64,000 bases of DNA, taken from Paracentrotus lividus. Lineage: Eukaryota; Echinodermata; Echinoidea; Camarodonta; Echinidae. Of this stretch, positions 46,152 to 60,300 are shown piece after piece. A program made the position numbers and the translations under genes. Position 1 is the first letter of the stretch; the number at the start of each line of letters is the position of its first letter. The notes below the pieces were generated by a model. It saw only the letters and a list, made by a program, of their open reading frames with translations. It was not told where the DNA came from and did no database searches. The DNA lies in NCBI GenBank assembly GCA_940671915.1, contig CALNVZ010003429.1, positions 28,920,696 through 28,984,695 of the forward strand, given 5' to 3'.

Positions 46152-48673
46152 CCGAAATTATCTTTCTTCCACTGACTCACTGTATAATCATTTTTTTGAA
46201 ATATATAAATGTATTAATAAATCGACATCGACACCTACATGTGTCTCGAACCCACTCTCTTTCTCTCTACATTGTGTAGATCTTTATCTGTATCCAATAT
46301 GCAGCCCTCTCCCCAGTTTCTTTTTACTCATCTTTACGGGGCTTTTGTTTGTTTGCTGTTTGTTTTTTTTTTTTTGCATTTAATTTATTTGAATGTATTA
46401 TGTTTTTCATGGTTTTTTTGTTGTTGTTCTTCAGATGGTTGTAACAGTGATCCATGTCAGAACGGGGGTACGTGTATTCTACTGACAGGTACCTCTGGAT
46501 ATGCATGCTTGTGCGCTTCCGGCTACCAGGGATCAAACTGCGAGAGCCGAAGTATTTCAAGATCATAAAGATGAAGGGGGAAAAAGTCCCTCAAAGACAC
46601 GGAATTATGTCATGTATTAATTCATGTATTGCTACGCCAAGTATTAAAAAAGGGGGAAAGGGGGAGAAAATCTTGATTGATGACAGACCGATTTACCTAC
46701 CCCTATAACCGATTCTCATGATGCCCGCCTGATGGCCGAATGACAAATATCTTGGAACACCTTACCCTCAAAATCATAAATTCCCATTTTTGCCCCCCCC
46801 CCTCATGAAACCCTGGATCAAAATGAAATGCTAAAACTTGGAGGGGCGCAGAATTTAATTTCTTCAAATAACGTCCATGTTTCATTTTAATTTCCCCCAA
46901 ATAACGTGAGAAATATAGCTCGATCTCGAGATACCCAAATATTGTGAATTATATTTTTACGCCATGTACGCGGGGGGGGGGGGGTACGAATGCTCTGAAT
47001 GAGCACTGTAATTTATGTTGAAAACAAACAGACAGTGGCATGACTGCAAATCAATATTCGTGGTGCATTATCATTCCGCGAATTACAAGATTCGAGGTTA
47101 TCTTTTCTAGCCACACCCGTAGAAATAATTGATATTTGCACCCAAATACATGGCGTACATACACCCGTAGTGCATGAGCCATGAGGTGATGTGAAACTTT
47201 GTAATTATGATAAAACGCCTTGAACATCTATTCACAGTGGACGGCGCTACGGAAATCTGATGCAGATCACTGTTATCATTATAATGAAAATGTGCAAAGT
47301 AATGTACAATGTAATCTTGTACCGCGCCTCAGATTTACAAGAATACTCTTGCATTCAATCATTAAATTAGGTCTATGATATAAAGCAAACGTATAGGCCC
47401 TATCATTTTGAGAAGAAATCTGCTAAGCCCCTAATAATTGAAAAGATGTCATATACATAGCATATAGAGATAAGGCGACCATTGTTCAGCTTAGTTTTGG
47501 AAATACCCAATGCCAATTTTTGTTCATATACATTTTGTATCATGCACATTGTCATACGAAATTTGTACCATAAACTATTTTCTATTTGATTACGGAAACT
47601 ATATATAACTATAACTATATTTCAATGTATTTCAATTATTGAATTGTCATGACTGTGAGCTCATTTTTCCTATTTCTCCCTTTCCCTTCTCAGAAACTGG
47701 AGCTTGTGCAAGTGCACCTTGCCAAAAGGCGGTGAATGCGTGAATAGTGTAAATAGCAATGGCAATGATGTCTATTCATGTAACTGCCCCGATGATTACA
47801 CAGGTTTCAACTGCCAAACATGTAAGTAAAATAGTTATCGGATTCTGCTTAAAATAAACAAATTGCGAGATGTTTCTTTTTGCAAAGGAAATGGGCCTAT
47901 AATATGGAATTTAAAATATATATTAGAATACAAAACAAAATAGTAAAAGCTAATTTCCATTACAAAGAAGAAGATATAGTCAACTTACTAACACTGTGAT
48001 TTGTGTTTGAAAAGATAGAGCGTAGGGGACTTGCAAAACAGAATTATAATACATGCCACATTTTCTATTATTATCGTCTATTTTGCATTTTTACGATTAT
48101 AACATCTTTCCCAAAATAATTTTATTATGCAATATACGCCAATTTAAACAAATGATGGACGTGTAGAAATGGTACAAGCATTTGAATAAAAGAGGGAACT
48201 ATCATATTTCACCAACTCTATGAGCCGTGAAGTTTTGGAATAATTTAATTCTGTTGGATCGCTTGTGAATGATTGCACAATGTATTAACTGCCAAACAAG
48301 CGTCATGACGGGAGGATTAATTTGCCCTCCTGTGTATTTAGTAGCATTGTGTGAAAAAGACCCCCTCTTGATGTATGTTTGCGCGAATTCTACATATCTA
48401 CTTATTCAAATTATATTAAGTTTTTTACCATTGTTTATTAAGATAAGAAAATGCGGAAAACTACTAAACCGCGAATCGCCAAAATCTACATGTATGGCTT
48501 ATCTGATTCATAAGCAATATTAGTATGTATTCTAAATAGAAGAAGTAGCAATATTAGAAAATATTATAATTATTCATAATGTTTCTTGATTAGAATAATT
48601 ATTGTACCCTGTCCAAAATTAGTTGTGTTTTTGTTTTGTTTAGCACATTAGAGATTAATATAATATATATAAT

Positions 48674-48717
<44 letters not shown>

Positions 48718-48899
48718 CAGGAAAGACGGAGTTTCCTTAGTGCCCAACTACTGTCAGTTTCTTGCCGGAGCAATCATTATTATTATTATATTATTATATT
48801 ATTATATTATTATTATTATTATTATTATATTATATTATTATTGTTATTATTATATTATTATTTTATTATTATTATTAATTATTATTATTATAGTATTAT

Positions 48900-48967
<68 letters not shown>

Positions 48968-51255
48968 TGGCTCACAACACAAAAAACGACTTACATATAC
49001 ATGTATATATGTAATTCTTTCTTCAAAAATTTCCTTCTGAAGTTTTCTCCCAAACTCCCTGCCTCAGTGAGCCTTTGTAAAAACGGTGGAACCTGCCTGC
49101 CCAGCACTGGAAGATACACATGCACATGCCCAACAGGATGGACTGGGGTTATATGTGAAGACGGTGAGTTAATCCTTGTTTGACTGGACAACCAGATACT
49201 GGACAACCAAATGTGAAATTGAAACTTGATCTTCAACTTTATTTTTTTGATAGTATAAATAAAGATTTATAGACAAAAAAATAATGGTTTGAAATTCCTA
49301 ATACAAACACTTTAAAGAGTTAAACGACCAAGTAACACTAATGGCGGAACCTGCTTGCCGAGCAATGAAAGGTACACATGTACATGCCCGAACAAAACCT
49401 TGTGTTAAGTGGGGTATTAATTGAATAAATTTGGGATTGATCAATTGGAATGCACAATATTTACGACTTTATTTTTCATAATTTCATTTGATTTCATTTC
49501 TTTTGACCTCCAAATAAATAAATTATTACAGGAGATGCGTGTGTGAGCGATCCTTGTCTAAACGGTGGATCCTGTGTGAGTTTTATTGACCCAACCTTCT
49601 ACATCTGCAACTGTATAAACGGATATTTTGGAAACAACTGCCAGCTTGGTGAGTCCTTTGATCTTATGTTGAGTACTCATTAATGATTATTCGATAATAC
49701 AACTACGGACGAGAAGCAAAACACATCTTAGGATTGTTTACAATTACACTTTCGATTGATTTTTTGTTATGAACTCTATGTATTGCAGGCCAGTGCAATT
49801 CAGATCCCTGTCAGAATGGAGCGACTTGCTCGGACACAGACGGAGGAACGACGTACGCTTGCACATGCGCAGATGGATGGTTAGGGACGGACTGTACTAT
49901 TGGTAAGCTCAATTGTCTTTCAGTATCCCCTATTAGCACCTATTACATCAAAGATTTTAGACAGATTATGGTTTTTAAATACTTTCTCTCAAAAATATGA
50001 AACTCTCGTCTACTGTGTTTTTTTTTTTTTCACTTTTGGTCAAAATTTTGGCGTGACTGAATTAACATACAAGTAGGCTTAGGCCTACTATATTTGCTTT
50101 TAATTGGATTCGCAACGCTAAGGAGAGATTAACTATGGAATTGTTGAGAGAATGAAAAGGAGATATTTCCCACCAAAAAGAAGAAATTATAAACTGTTAA
50201 AATTATACTTAAATACTCGAGTATCTTTAGTGATTTTTTTTTCAGCATTATATTATCACAATACACCATTCAAAACATTGAAAACACTATTGCTTCATTA
50301 ACAGACATATTTTTTTTTGGCTCAATCAAATACTTAAAAATTAAACCTATTGGATTTCTGGATTTGATTTGTTTCAGACTATGTAATACCTTAGTCGAAT
50401 TAACAAGTTTACGATAACTGTACATGTACCTTTTCTACCAAACCTTGTTTGTAACTATCTTAACCACTTTTGATGAGATTTTGATGCACCTTTTGTAACA
50501 ATTGATTAATTTGTGATGTTTTTCTTTTAATGACGATATTTCACTAACACCACACTATGTTTGAATGCAGTTGACCCTTGTCTTAGTTCACCGTGTGATC
50601 CTAATGGAAACTGTATTTCATTCGAGAACAGTTTTGCTTGTTCCTGTGACATCGGCTGGGATGGCGTTCAGTGTGAAATACGTAAATATGCATCTCACTA
50701 TTTGTTGATTAATAATTTTATTATCAGAAATTCAACGTTTTTTTTACACTTTTGGCGATTTCGTGCTGTGTCCGTATGGTACATTGGCTCACTTTTCATC
50801 CTCTTTTCGACATGAAAACAAAAGAATATTTGTGTGGTTTGATGGTGATCTCACAAAAAAGAAAATGGTGAAGTCGATTTTTCAACTTGGGAACAGATAT
50901 CTATTTATATGTTATTCAATACGAATAATATGAAATTTTGTCGGGTCTCTGTTATATATAACGCACTCTATCCAATGTGTGTGGCCGACCCCTATATTAT
51001 GCATTTCTATCCTAATACATGCACATGTTTCTATCGCAATACATGCACATGTTCTGCGTCTACAGCCACCCGTGTGAAGTCCAATCCGTGTTCTGAGAAT
51101 AGCACATGTCACAACAATGACACTATGTTCTCCTGCGAGTGTTTTTCTGGTTGGGTTGGCGATCTCTGTTTTGATGGTACAGTATTTTTCCAGATTTCTT
51201 ATTGGTATTGTGTAGCCAAGTTCGTTTTATCTCATCTAACCATCCTTTCCAGCCA

Positions 51256-51339
<84 letters not shown>

Positions 51340-54300
51340 ATAATTTATTAAAAATATCTTTACACAGGGTGGCAAGTTAAGAATACTGTTTTATAGCAAG
51401 GTCCTGTTACATTAGTAAGACATATATAACAATACTTATTGACACCGTAGTTACAAATCCTGAATAAAGTTATATACAAATATGGAGTTGCGTAGAATAA
51501 ATACCCAATAATTACAAAATCATACAGTATTGTGTGATTAAAAAGAAAGAACGAAAAAAAAAAAAAGAAGAGAATATATATTTCAAACATATAGCAGCGG
51601 ATGCATATCACACTTCTCGTCCAAATTGTGTTCTCAGTGTAACTTACAATCGTGTTTTGTTTCTCCTCTGTAGCGTAATATCACTGTGTCAATGATTCAC
51701 TATCGTTTAAAAAGTTCATATACACCTAATTAACAATTTGCTGTAATTCGACTAACAGTCCTGACAGTTTAATGGGATTAACTGATGAAAATAGGGAATT
51801 GTGATACTTTTTTCCTTGTGGCCCTACCCATTTGATAATTTAACGTTATATAAGGAGGTATCCTAACCTATTATATTTCTCGAATGGTTTGTAATTGACA
51901 TTGAATATATTGCACAAAAGTTATGGTTACACCATCGTAACCACCACATCAATTTCCCTCCGTCCTCGTTTATATGGTCCCACATACTTGATATTTTGAT
52001 GTTACTATCTCATCTTATAATCAGGGGATCCATGTAACAGCAATCCATGCCTTAACGCTGGTACATGTTCAGGAGTTGTTGGCGGTTACCAGTGTACGTG
52101 TCCAGATGAATTTGTTGGCGATCTCTGCGAGACTGGTAAACATTGCAAGCAATGTCTAGCGTGCTGTAAAACTTGATTATTTCTGCATTATCTGCATCAA
52201 AGAGTGTTTCATTTTTTGCATGCTTGTGTGGTGCTCTTTTTTATTGTTCACAATTTGCATACACTTCTTGTGTTGATGTTGCTGTTTCTCCATCATTTTC
52301 TCAGCTTGGCAATTTAAAGAAAGAAAAAAAAAATCATGCAGCGTTCATATGTTATTTGCATTTAGTATGGACCATTCTACCTGGCAAAAAGGGTCATCTT
52401 TCTTCTTGAATACAGAAAATTATTTATTTATTCTTTCACAAGGCAAATGCACTTTCACATGCATCACAATGTTGTATCCTCATTAATTTTTTGTACAACA
52501 GATTATGTGACATGATGTTGCTCAACATACACATTGCAAATTGCCACACTCTTCCATTTTGCTGTAAATCACATCACGCTTTCGTTCACAAACTATCTCT
52601 GGCGCATTTCATTATCATTTTTTGAATTATGTTTTTGGGTAATTGGGTTAATTTTGGAGAGAGCTCTATCGTCCAATTGTGAAGTGCTTGCTATTTCCTC
52701 GATGTGCCATTTCTCTATTGCAAATGGGATCAGTGTGATATCAGAGCTTGAGAATGCTGCTATATGCGCTTGTGGTTTGATGAGATATCATTTGAAAGTT
52801 ATGAATTTTATGATTTAAAATAAAATAATATACTTCATTAGAAATCATGAATCTTTCTTTACATCTAGGCCGACTCATATTATTATTCAATATTTATCTT
52901 ATTGTATATTTTTCCATGTACATATTAGCTGCAGATGCCCATTTATTGCATTGTTTTGTCTTCGATTTGGGATATGCTTGGCAGATGAGGTGATTTCATT
53001 AATGAAAAATCTTACGTCTACTGACTGAAAGCGTCGCATGAGTGGAAATTGGATATATCATTTATAAACAACAATTGACTGGATGTATTCATTCTTTTCT
53101 TTCTTTCATTTCATTTCATATTTTGACAGCATCCCTCTCTTTATTCATTTGCAATTAAATTTTGAATAGAATATCAATCTTTCTCCACAGATCTCGATGA
53201 TGCGTTATTGGCTGGCGTGATGGAAACTAATTTCTCCTTTAACTGACGTATCCATTTTAGCATTACATGTCATTTTTTGTTGTTATTACTTCATCCATTG
53301 TTATCAATATGTAATTCTTATTTAGTTCACTTAATTCATCAGCATGTTAATTTTTACTATATATTGTTACGTGTACATGGATTATTATTTGGTCAACGTG
53401 ATATTGCATGAACGTTTATATCCATATTCAGTTATAACTTGCATGATTTATGTTCTATTACTAACCCCCATATACCAGACCCCTGCACTGACACATCTAA
53501 TAATAACTCATATAATGTATTTTAATCAACATTGAGTTAGTTTTCTATCATTACCTGATAACAAAATTGAAAACTTCAGTAATTATTAACTTCAAGTTAT
53601 CTTCAAGTTATACACAGACTTTGTATGTTATTGATACAACTAAATAATGTGATGTTCAGTCTACATTGTGTTACAAAGCAATGTGATGAATTACAACTTG
53701 ACACGAATATATTTAATACCCCAAAAATGTGTTTCAGAAATACTGTTAAGATATGATTTCAACCAATGTAACTTAATAATAATTAATAATAATAAAAAAA
53801 TATTTTTTATAATGATTTTTCATACCCCATCAATCTGGATTAACCAGTTGAAGCATTAACCATCCAAAATTATAAACAACAATATGAATATTCTTCAACA
53901 ATACAATACATGAGAACAATAATTAAACCCAAATAAAATTACCCCATGTACAACACAGAGGACCCGTGTTTATCGTCACCCTGTCTAAACAACGCAATTG
54001 GCTGCACTGGTTTTCCGAATAGCTTCGTATGTGACTGTTCAGATGGCTATGGTGGTGTCAGCTGCGAAACTGGTGAGGAAATGACCTTTCCAGTATCAAA
54101 GTTTTGGAATTACATATTTTTCATCTGCTTCTATCTAAGAGGACGTCATGTCCATCCGAAGTAAACGAAAACTAATTTATTAATACATATATGAATCATC
54201 ATCATCATATTTATATTTATCTATTTATATTCATCAATATAGTTTTAAAGCACTTTATTTGAATTGTCATCAAATGTCAAAATGACAAATCAAGAAATAT

Positions 54301-57300
54301 ATGTAGGCCTACTAGATCTTGTTTTTGCACTAGTGTACTTCGTCAAGTAATTTCATTTCAACAAGTTATAACATTACTCGATACCTACAAACAAAAATGA
54401 GAATATGATTTACATTATTCTGATGTATTTTTTGTAATGAATAATAATCGTTCAAATATAACAATAGAAGTACGTTCAACTCTCCGCCTCTCTGTATACC
54501 TCACATACACTTATTAACTATTTTCATACAGTAACTGACCACTGCCTGATATATGACCCCTGTGCTAATGGAGCGACTTGCATGAACGATGTGGCATTGA
54601 ATTTCACATGCGAGTGCACCGGAGAATGGGTAGGGGTAACATGTGATGAAGGTGAGTGGCCGGAATTTGTACAGTAGAAACATGTTGTCTAGAGTATTCA
54701 TTCGCTAGAGAAGCATTTGTTATATTTTGTTTGTTTATTTGTTTATTTTTTTTTAGTTTTAATATTTAGAAAAAAGGATGCAACAGTCGTGAATTGTCAC
54801 ACCCTTATTTAGCAATATAGACTAGTAACCGGTTTTTTAATTGGACATCGAACATGTCAAATAAATATGCTTTGTTTTTATTTATCGTATGTGTTTTATT
54901 ATTATTATTATTATTTGAAGTTTACCTTCTAACTTCGCGTTTCATTTTGATAGATCATCTCGATTGGGACATGGAATGCCGACATTTACTCTCCAAGATT
55001 AATATGCCATCTTCCACTTTTTGTCTTAGAGTCTGTTTTCTTCTTTACTATGTGTTTGACAATATCGACAAAGATACAATGATTCTTCTTTAATATGATT
55101 TACATTTTATATCCACCACATGATATTCAGGTCGCATGAACATCGATCATCTTTGATTTACGCGTTTTAAACTTTAATCATGTTTATTTTTTTTCGCCAA
55201 TCATATAGAAATATATACATGCATATACATATGTGTACCACAAGTTTTTCTGCAATGCGGCATTAATTTAAATCCTATCAGTGGGAATTACGTGGGAAAT
55301 AACTGCTGTTTTCGCAAAATGCTCACCTGCTTTTATATGTCTTTTGGTTCATGGTGTTGCACTCATTGTTGTTGTTGTTTTGTTTTTTGTTTTTTTTTTT
55401 GGGGGGGGGGGGGTTTCAAAACATTTTTTTTTTTTTTTTTGCCTTCTCTGCTGTTTGAAGTTTGTGGGATATTACATTTCATTCTTGCTAGCCACTCACG
55501 CACTTTATGCACTTTTATTTACTTTAAAAAAAAAATTAAAATGCTTCTTTAGAATGACTGTAAGTATGTTTTGTTAACTTGGAGTGACCCATTATAGGCC
55601 TATGGAATTTCCAAACTTTAAGAACTGATCTATTTGTTGATACCAAAGGTAAAATCTTTACAGCATAGATCCAATGCCTCGAATCAATACATGGCTCTGA
55701 TTGAATTTTAGAGAAAGATGTAATCAAAATCCAGGTGATTAAAATGTCTTATGAAAATTAACATTTCACTGAAGGATCGAGATTCCCTTTTTCTAATACA
55801 AAAATAAATGGATCTACTCGTAAATAAGGCAATGATAATGTAATGCCTTAAATTTCTTTCAACTTGTATTCCCATTATTGCATATCATTATTGGTCAAAT
55901 AGATCAATGATTTTTTTTTTTTTTTTTTCTGGAGAGGATTATGAGAGGGTATCAATAATATGTTATGTTTTGTCAACAACATCGAAGAAGTTGTCAATCA
56001 AAAATTAAATATCATTAGGACTAGGTCATTAAAACGTTAAAAACATGTATTTTTCCTTTTCCTACTAGAGCGTAAAATAATGACTTCAATGTTATGTGTT
56101 ACGTAATTTTAATGAAAAATGGTAATTATTTTCAATAAAATAGTGTCATACTTCAGGCGCGGATCCAAAAAAAAAAATCGAATAGCATTTTTCGGGCCCA
56201 ATTGTCTGGGGACAAAAGCGGCTCTGTTATGTTTACGCATGGGCCCGGTACTTTCATTGTGTGACTTCGGTCTGCGTCCGCTACTGTACTTAATCGGTTG
56301 CTATTATCTTTTCCTCCTAGTAAATACATGTTTTGACCAGCCTTGCATGAACGGTGGTACTTGTGACGTCACCGGCTCTAACTATACATGTACATGTGCT
56401 GATGGCTACTTGGGGGAAAACTGTACTTTCGGTAGGTAGAATAAAATGTGAAATACACAAAACACACATTATCAACTTGACTTATAAATACCATTTCAAT
56501 ACAATCGGCATGTAGTTCTTGCATAACCGCATTCTTCGTTTATGGACTTATATTAGGCATAATTATATATGTTTTCCCGGTCAATTTTAAACTCTTTGCA
56601 ATCGAATTTGTTTAGGTTTATTCATTTTAAATGATACCTTATGGAGCGGAGCAATCGGTTAAATGAATTAACGTTTATTATTTTTTTTTTATCGCTGTCA
56701 CATTTATAAAGAAGAAAGTGCATGTAAGAAATGTTAAATTGATCGGAGATAGTTTAAACCTGACCGGGGAAAACCTTTAATATATTTACTTCTGCGTTTA
56801 AGGCCAGGCAAAATTCTTCCACAATAAATAAAGTGCATCAACACTGTTTCATAAAACAATATCATTTTGAAGATTGAAGGGAAAGGAACTACTTCTTAGT
56901 TCTGTATTATGTAGGGCTTCCTAGAAACGCTTTGTGAAGATAATTTTGATGAATATATCAAATATTTTAAGCCATCAAATCCCCTTTTAAAATGCTATAA
57001 GGATTAGTCACATTGATCGATAAGATGTGTCTAACATTGAGTTTTAATTCCATTTTCTTTTCAGAAAATCCTTGCATTCTGAACGACCCATGCCAAAATG
57101 GCGATTGCGAATACACACTGGCCAATGACAATTATACATGCACCTGTGACGATGGATGGAGAGGGTTCGATTGTGACATAGGTAAGACAAAGGACAAATC
57201 TTGCAAATTACATGTTGTCCTTCGGATAGGCCTGCAGAGGTTGTAGGTTTAAATCTGGACATCGTTGGGCAAATAGGAGTTGATGTCATTATTATTGCTA

Positions 57301-60300
57301 AATACCAGAAGAGGATATTATTTTATTCGATTTTATTTTATATTTTATTTTAGTTGGCTTAAGATTGTTTTTCTTTTGAGAATTATATTTCCATTTATTT
57401 TTCAAAGAATAGAGAGTATTTATAAAGTGAACATATATACAGAAACTAGACAAATAAAAATACTTGAGAGATGGATAAATTATAAACTATAAAGATTTGA
57501 TGCCAACAAGTAAGAATATTATTCCATAATGTAAACAAAATGCTTGTTTTGTTCCTAAATTATCGAAGCGAAACGAAGATTTATTTATCTTCAAATATTT
57601 ATGTTTTCCCTTTATATCTCCCCTTTTTCAACAGTTGATCTATGCTTCAATACTCCCTGTCTGAATGGGGGCACTTGTTCATACGTAGGAGATACCGATT
57701 TCATGTGTGAATGCCCAGTCGGATGGTTAGGTGACACATGCCAACAAGGTATGGTAGAAGGTTATATCATGCATATAGCCGACCGGACACTATCAAAATA
57801 CGATAGCCCTTACAGTACCTGTTGTAAAATCATAATAATAATAATAAAAAAAGGCACGTTGTGCACTTATTGTATACAATAAATATACGCATTCTGTTCA
57901 ACCATCAGACTGTTGCCCTGTAACATAAAAAAGATAAAATCAATCTTACGATGGATTGTAACTTTCTACAGTGTCAATTATAAACTCACAATTAATATTA
58001 ATCGTAAGATTGGTCGTATCTTTTATGTTACAGGGCACATGTTTTTCAAGAATCCGGACTATTTCGGTTCATATATTTTACCTTGTGAATTCAGTATTGC
58101 TTAGCATGTAATGTTTTTTTTGTTTTGGTACTGTGGAATTCCAATTGAATTGAAATCATATTTACAGGCATTAGGCAATAATTTTTTTTTAATTCTTCAC
58201 TTCCGCTGTCATTTTTAAAATGAATGCTATTTACCTGAACCAAATTTTAATAAATTTGAATACAAATTTCTCTTCAGATTTCTTGTGTGTTATTGTACAT
58301 AAATTCTACTGTCATGCGTATATTAAAAAGATTGTATTCAATCTCAAAAAAGTAATACATTTGTATTGTATCCTCTCTACAGATGATGTATGTCTACCGA
58401 ACCCATGCCAGAATCTTGGGAGCTGTACCAACATTGGTCTGACTGACTTTAACTGCACATGTAATCCTGACTGGACTGGTGAACTTTGTGAGATAGGTAA
58501 GCTAATTGTGTATATATTTTTTTATAGCCCATTAAGAATATCATAAAAAGAGAATAGTTAATATGATCTGAATGTTCCCGTCAGGATGCTTCCGATGCTT
58601 ACCCCAGACTTGACAACTGCATTTATTTTTCAAAATCATTCTGAATATTTTTGTAATATGAACTGATTTTTCAAAAGTAAACTCAATAACCTTTTAATTA
58701 CAGTAAATGGAGTCAAATGCAAAGCATTTTTCGACTGCTGTGTCACAGCATTAAGTATCATCCATTGTTTTTGTTTTAATGTGATCAATTTCAATCTTCT
58801 TCCGAAGGAGTAAAATATATAAATAATTATTATCCACTTTTCTTGTTAAGTAGTTATCTCTCAAGTAATCAAATACATGGAGAAAATACACACATGTATA
58901 TAAGTATTGTTTAATGCAATTATATTCTGCATACATGTATGATTAAAAAGAAAACTAACCACTATTACATTAATATCGTTTCGTCTTCAGAGAACTCCTG
59001 TCTGAGTAACCCTTGTGAGAACGGAGCTGAATGTACCCTAACCGACCCTGGTTATACATGCACTTGTACAGATGGCTGGTTGGGTATCAACTGCAATATA
59101 GGTGAGTATATTATACCAACTGCTTTCTTAGGAATTTGTTATCATGATGGTTATCATGATCATCATTCTTATTGATAGTCATATGTCTATCGATGACAGT
59201 TCATCTTCGCATACTTTCCGCTTCGAGATGAAACCTTTTCACATCAGTCAGTGTCTGAATCTGGTGTCTGAAAGGAATATTCAATTGGGCATTAATTCTT
59301 CTCCTTTTTTTTTACGGTAAATGATACATGTCTCTTTGCCTCGGGTTGTAACATTAAGAAGAGCACTAACTGCATTTCCGTTACATAATATATAAATTGA
59401 AAATATTATTATTTGATTTTGTGAACAACAACCTCTTTTACACGACCTTGTATAGTTGATGCCTGCTCCAGCTCACCGTGTGTAAACCAAGGTACATGTA
59501 CCACGTACCTGGATGATCTTCTCAACGGCACATCTACCTACAACTGTTCTTGTCTTCCTGATTACACCGGCAAGAACTGCCAAAGAGGTACGACAACTTG
59601 TTTTTGTTTTTGTTTTTTTGCTTTTTTTTATTCATTTATTTTTCTATTCAATTTACATCTTGTTTATTTACGAATATCGATTTGAATATCCATTTACATC
59701 TTGACTGAAGCAATATATGTACAATGTAATGCTTCTTGGCGACATTAGGGCAGGCGCGGATCCTGGAAAATCGAATTGAATGCATTTCGGGGGCCCAATT
59801 GTCTGGGGACAAAAGCGGCTCAATTATGTTTACGCATGGGCCCGGTAAGTTCATTGTGTGACTCCGGTCTACGTCCGCTACTGTTAGGGCATGCAGTATG
59901 TGCTATCACGGGTTCGGTATTTATAATTAATGTCTGTGGTCTCTTCTACATTATATTTATGTATGGGCTCATTATGTCAATTTTGGCTCCGCACATTTGA
60001 GATGTGAGATTGCAATTTGATGATTGATTAAATAACTTATGATAATTTATATCGATCATTTCACAAGACAGAGCCTAGGGCCAAATACGACATTTCAATG
60101 AACATCAGTTTGATTATATTTTCACATATAAATGACTTGTTCTTCCCAAATTTATTTTTGACACCAGGTGATGACTGTTTCTTGGAACCGTGTAAGAATG
60201 GTGCTACTTGTCGGCTCCTGAACCCTATTGGATATGAATGTTTTTGCATCGCGGGATTCATCGGGGATCAATGTGAAATTGGTAAGAAATATACTTCATG

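Larger units (their letters stand above)
42280..46434 (+). other. EGF gene intron 1
   Basis: 4.2 kb with a TA array at 43776-43870, CT-rich arrays at 45846-45888 and 46114-46148, and a tRNA-like sequence at 43566-43630. No exon was seen. The 208-codon frame over 45757-46383 is CT-repeat sequence. Confidence 0.75.

Noticed and set aside
45757..46383. 208-codon plus-strand open frame
   Set aside because: It is translated CT-rich microsatellite sequence (Leu/Ser runs) inside intron 1 of the EGF gene.
48740..49000. Long Ile/Val-rich start of a 147-codon frame
   Set aside because: It is the ATT and TAG microsatellite; only the EGF part at its end is real exon.
53200..53250. Possible EGF-gene exon after TTCTCCACAG
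   Set aside because: The downstream frame has no cysteines and soon stops; no donor.
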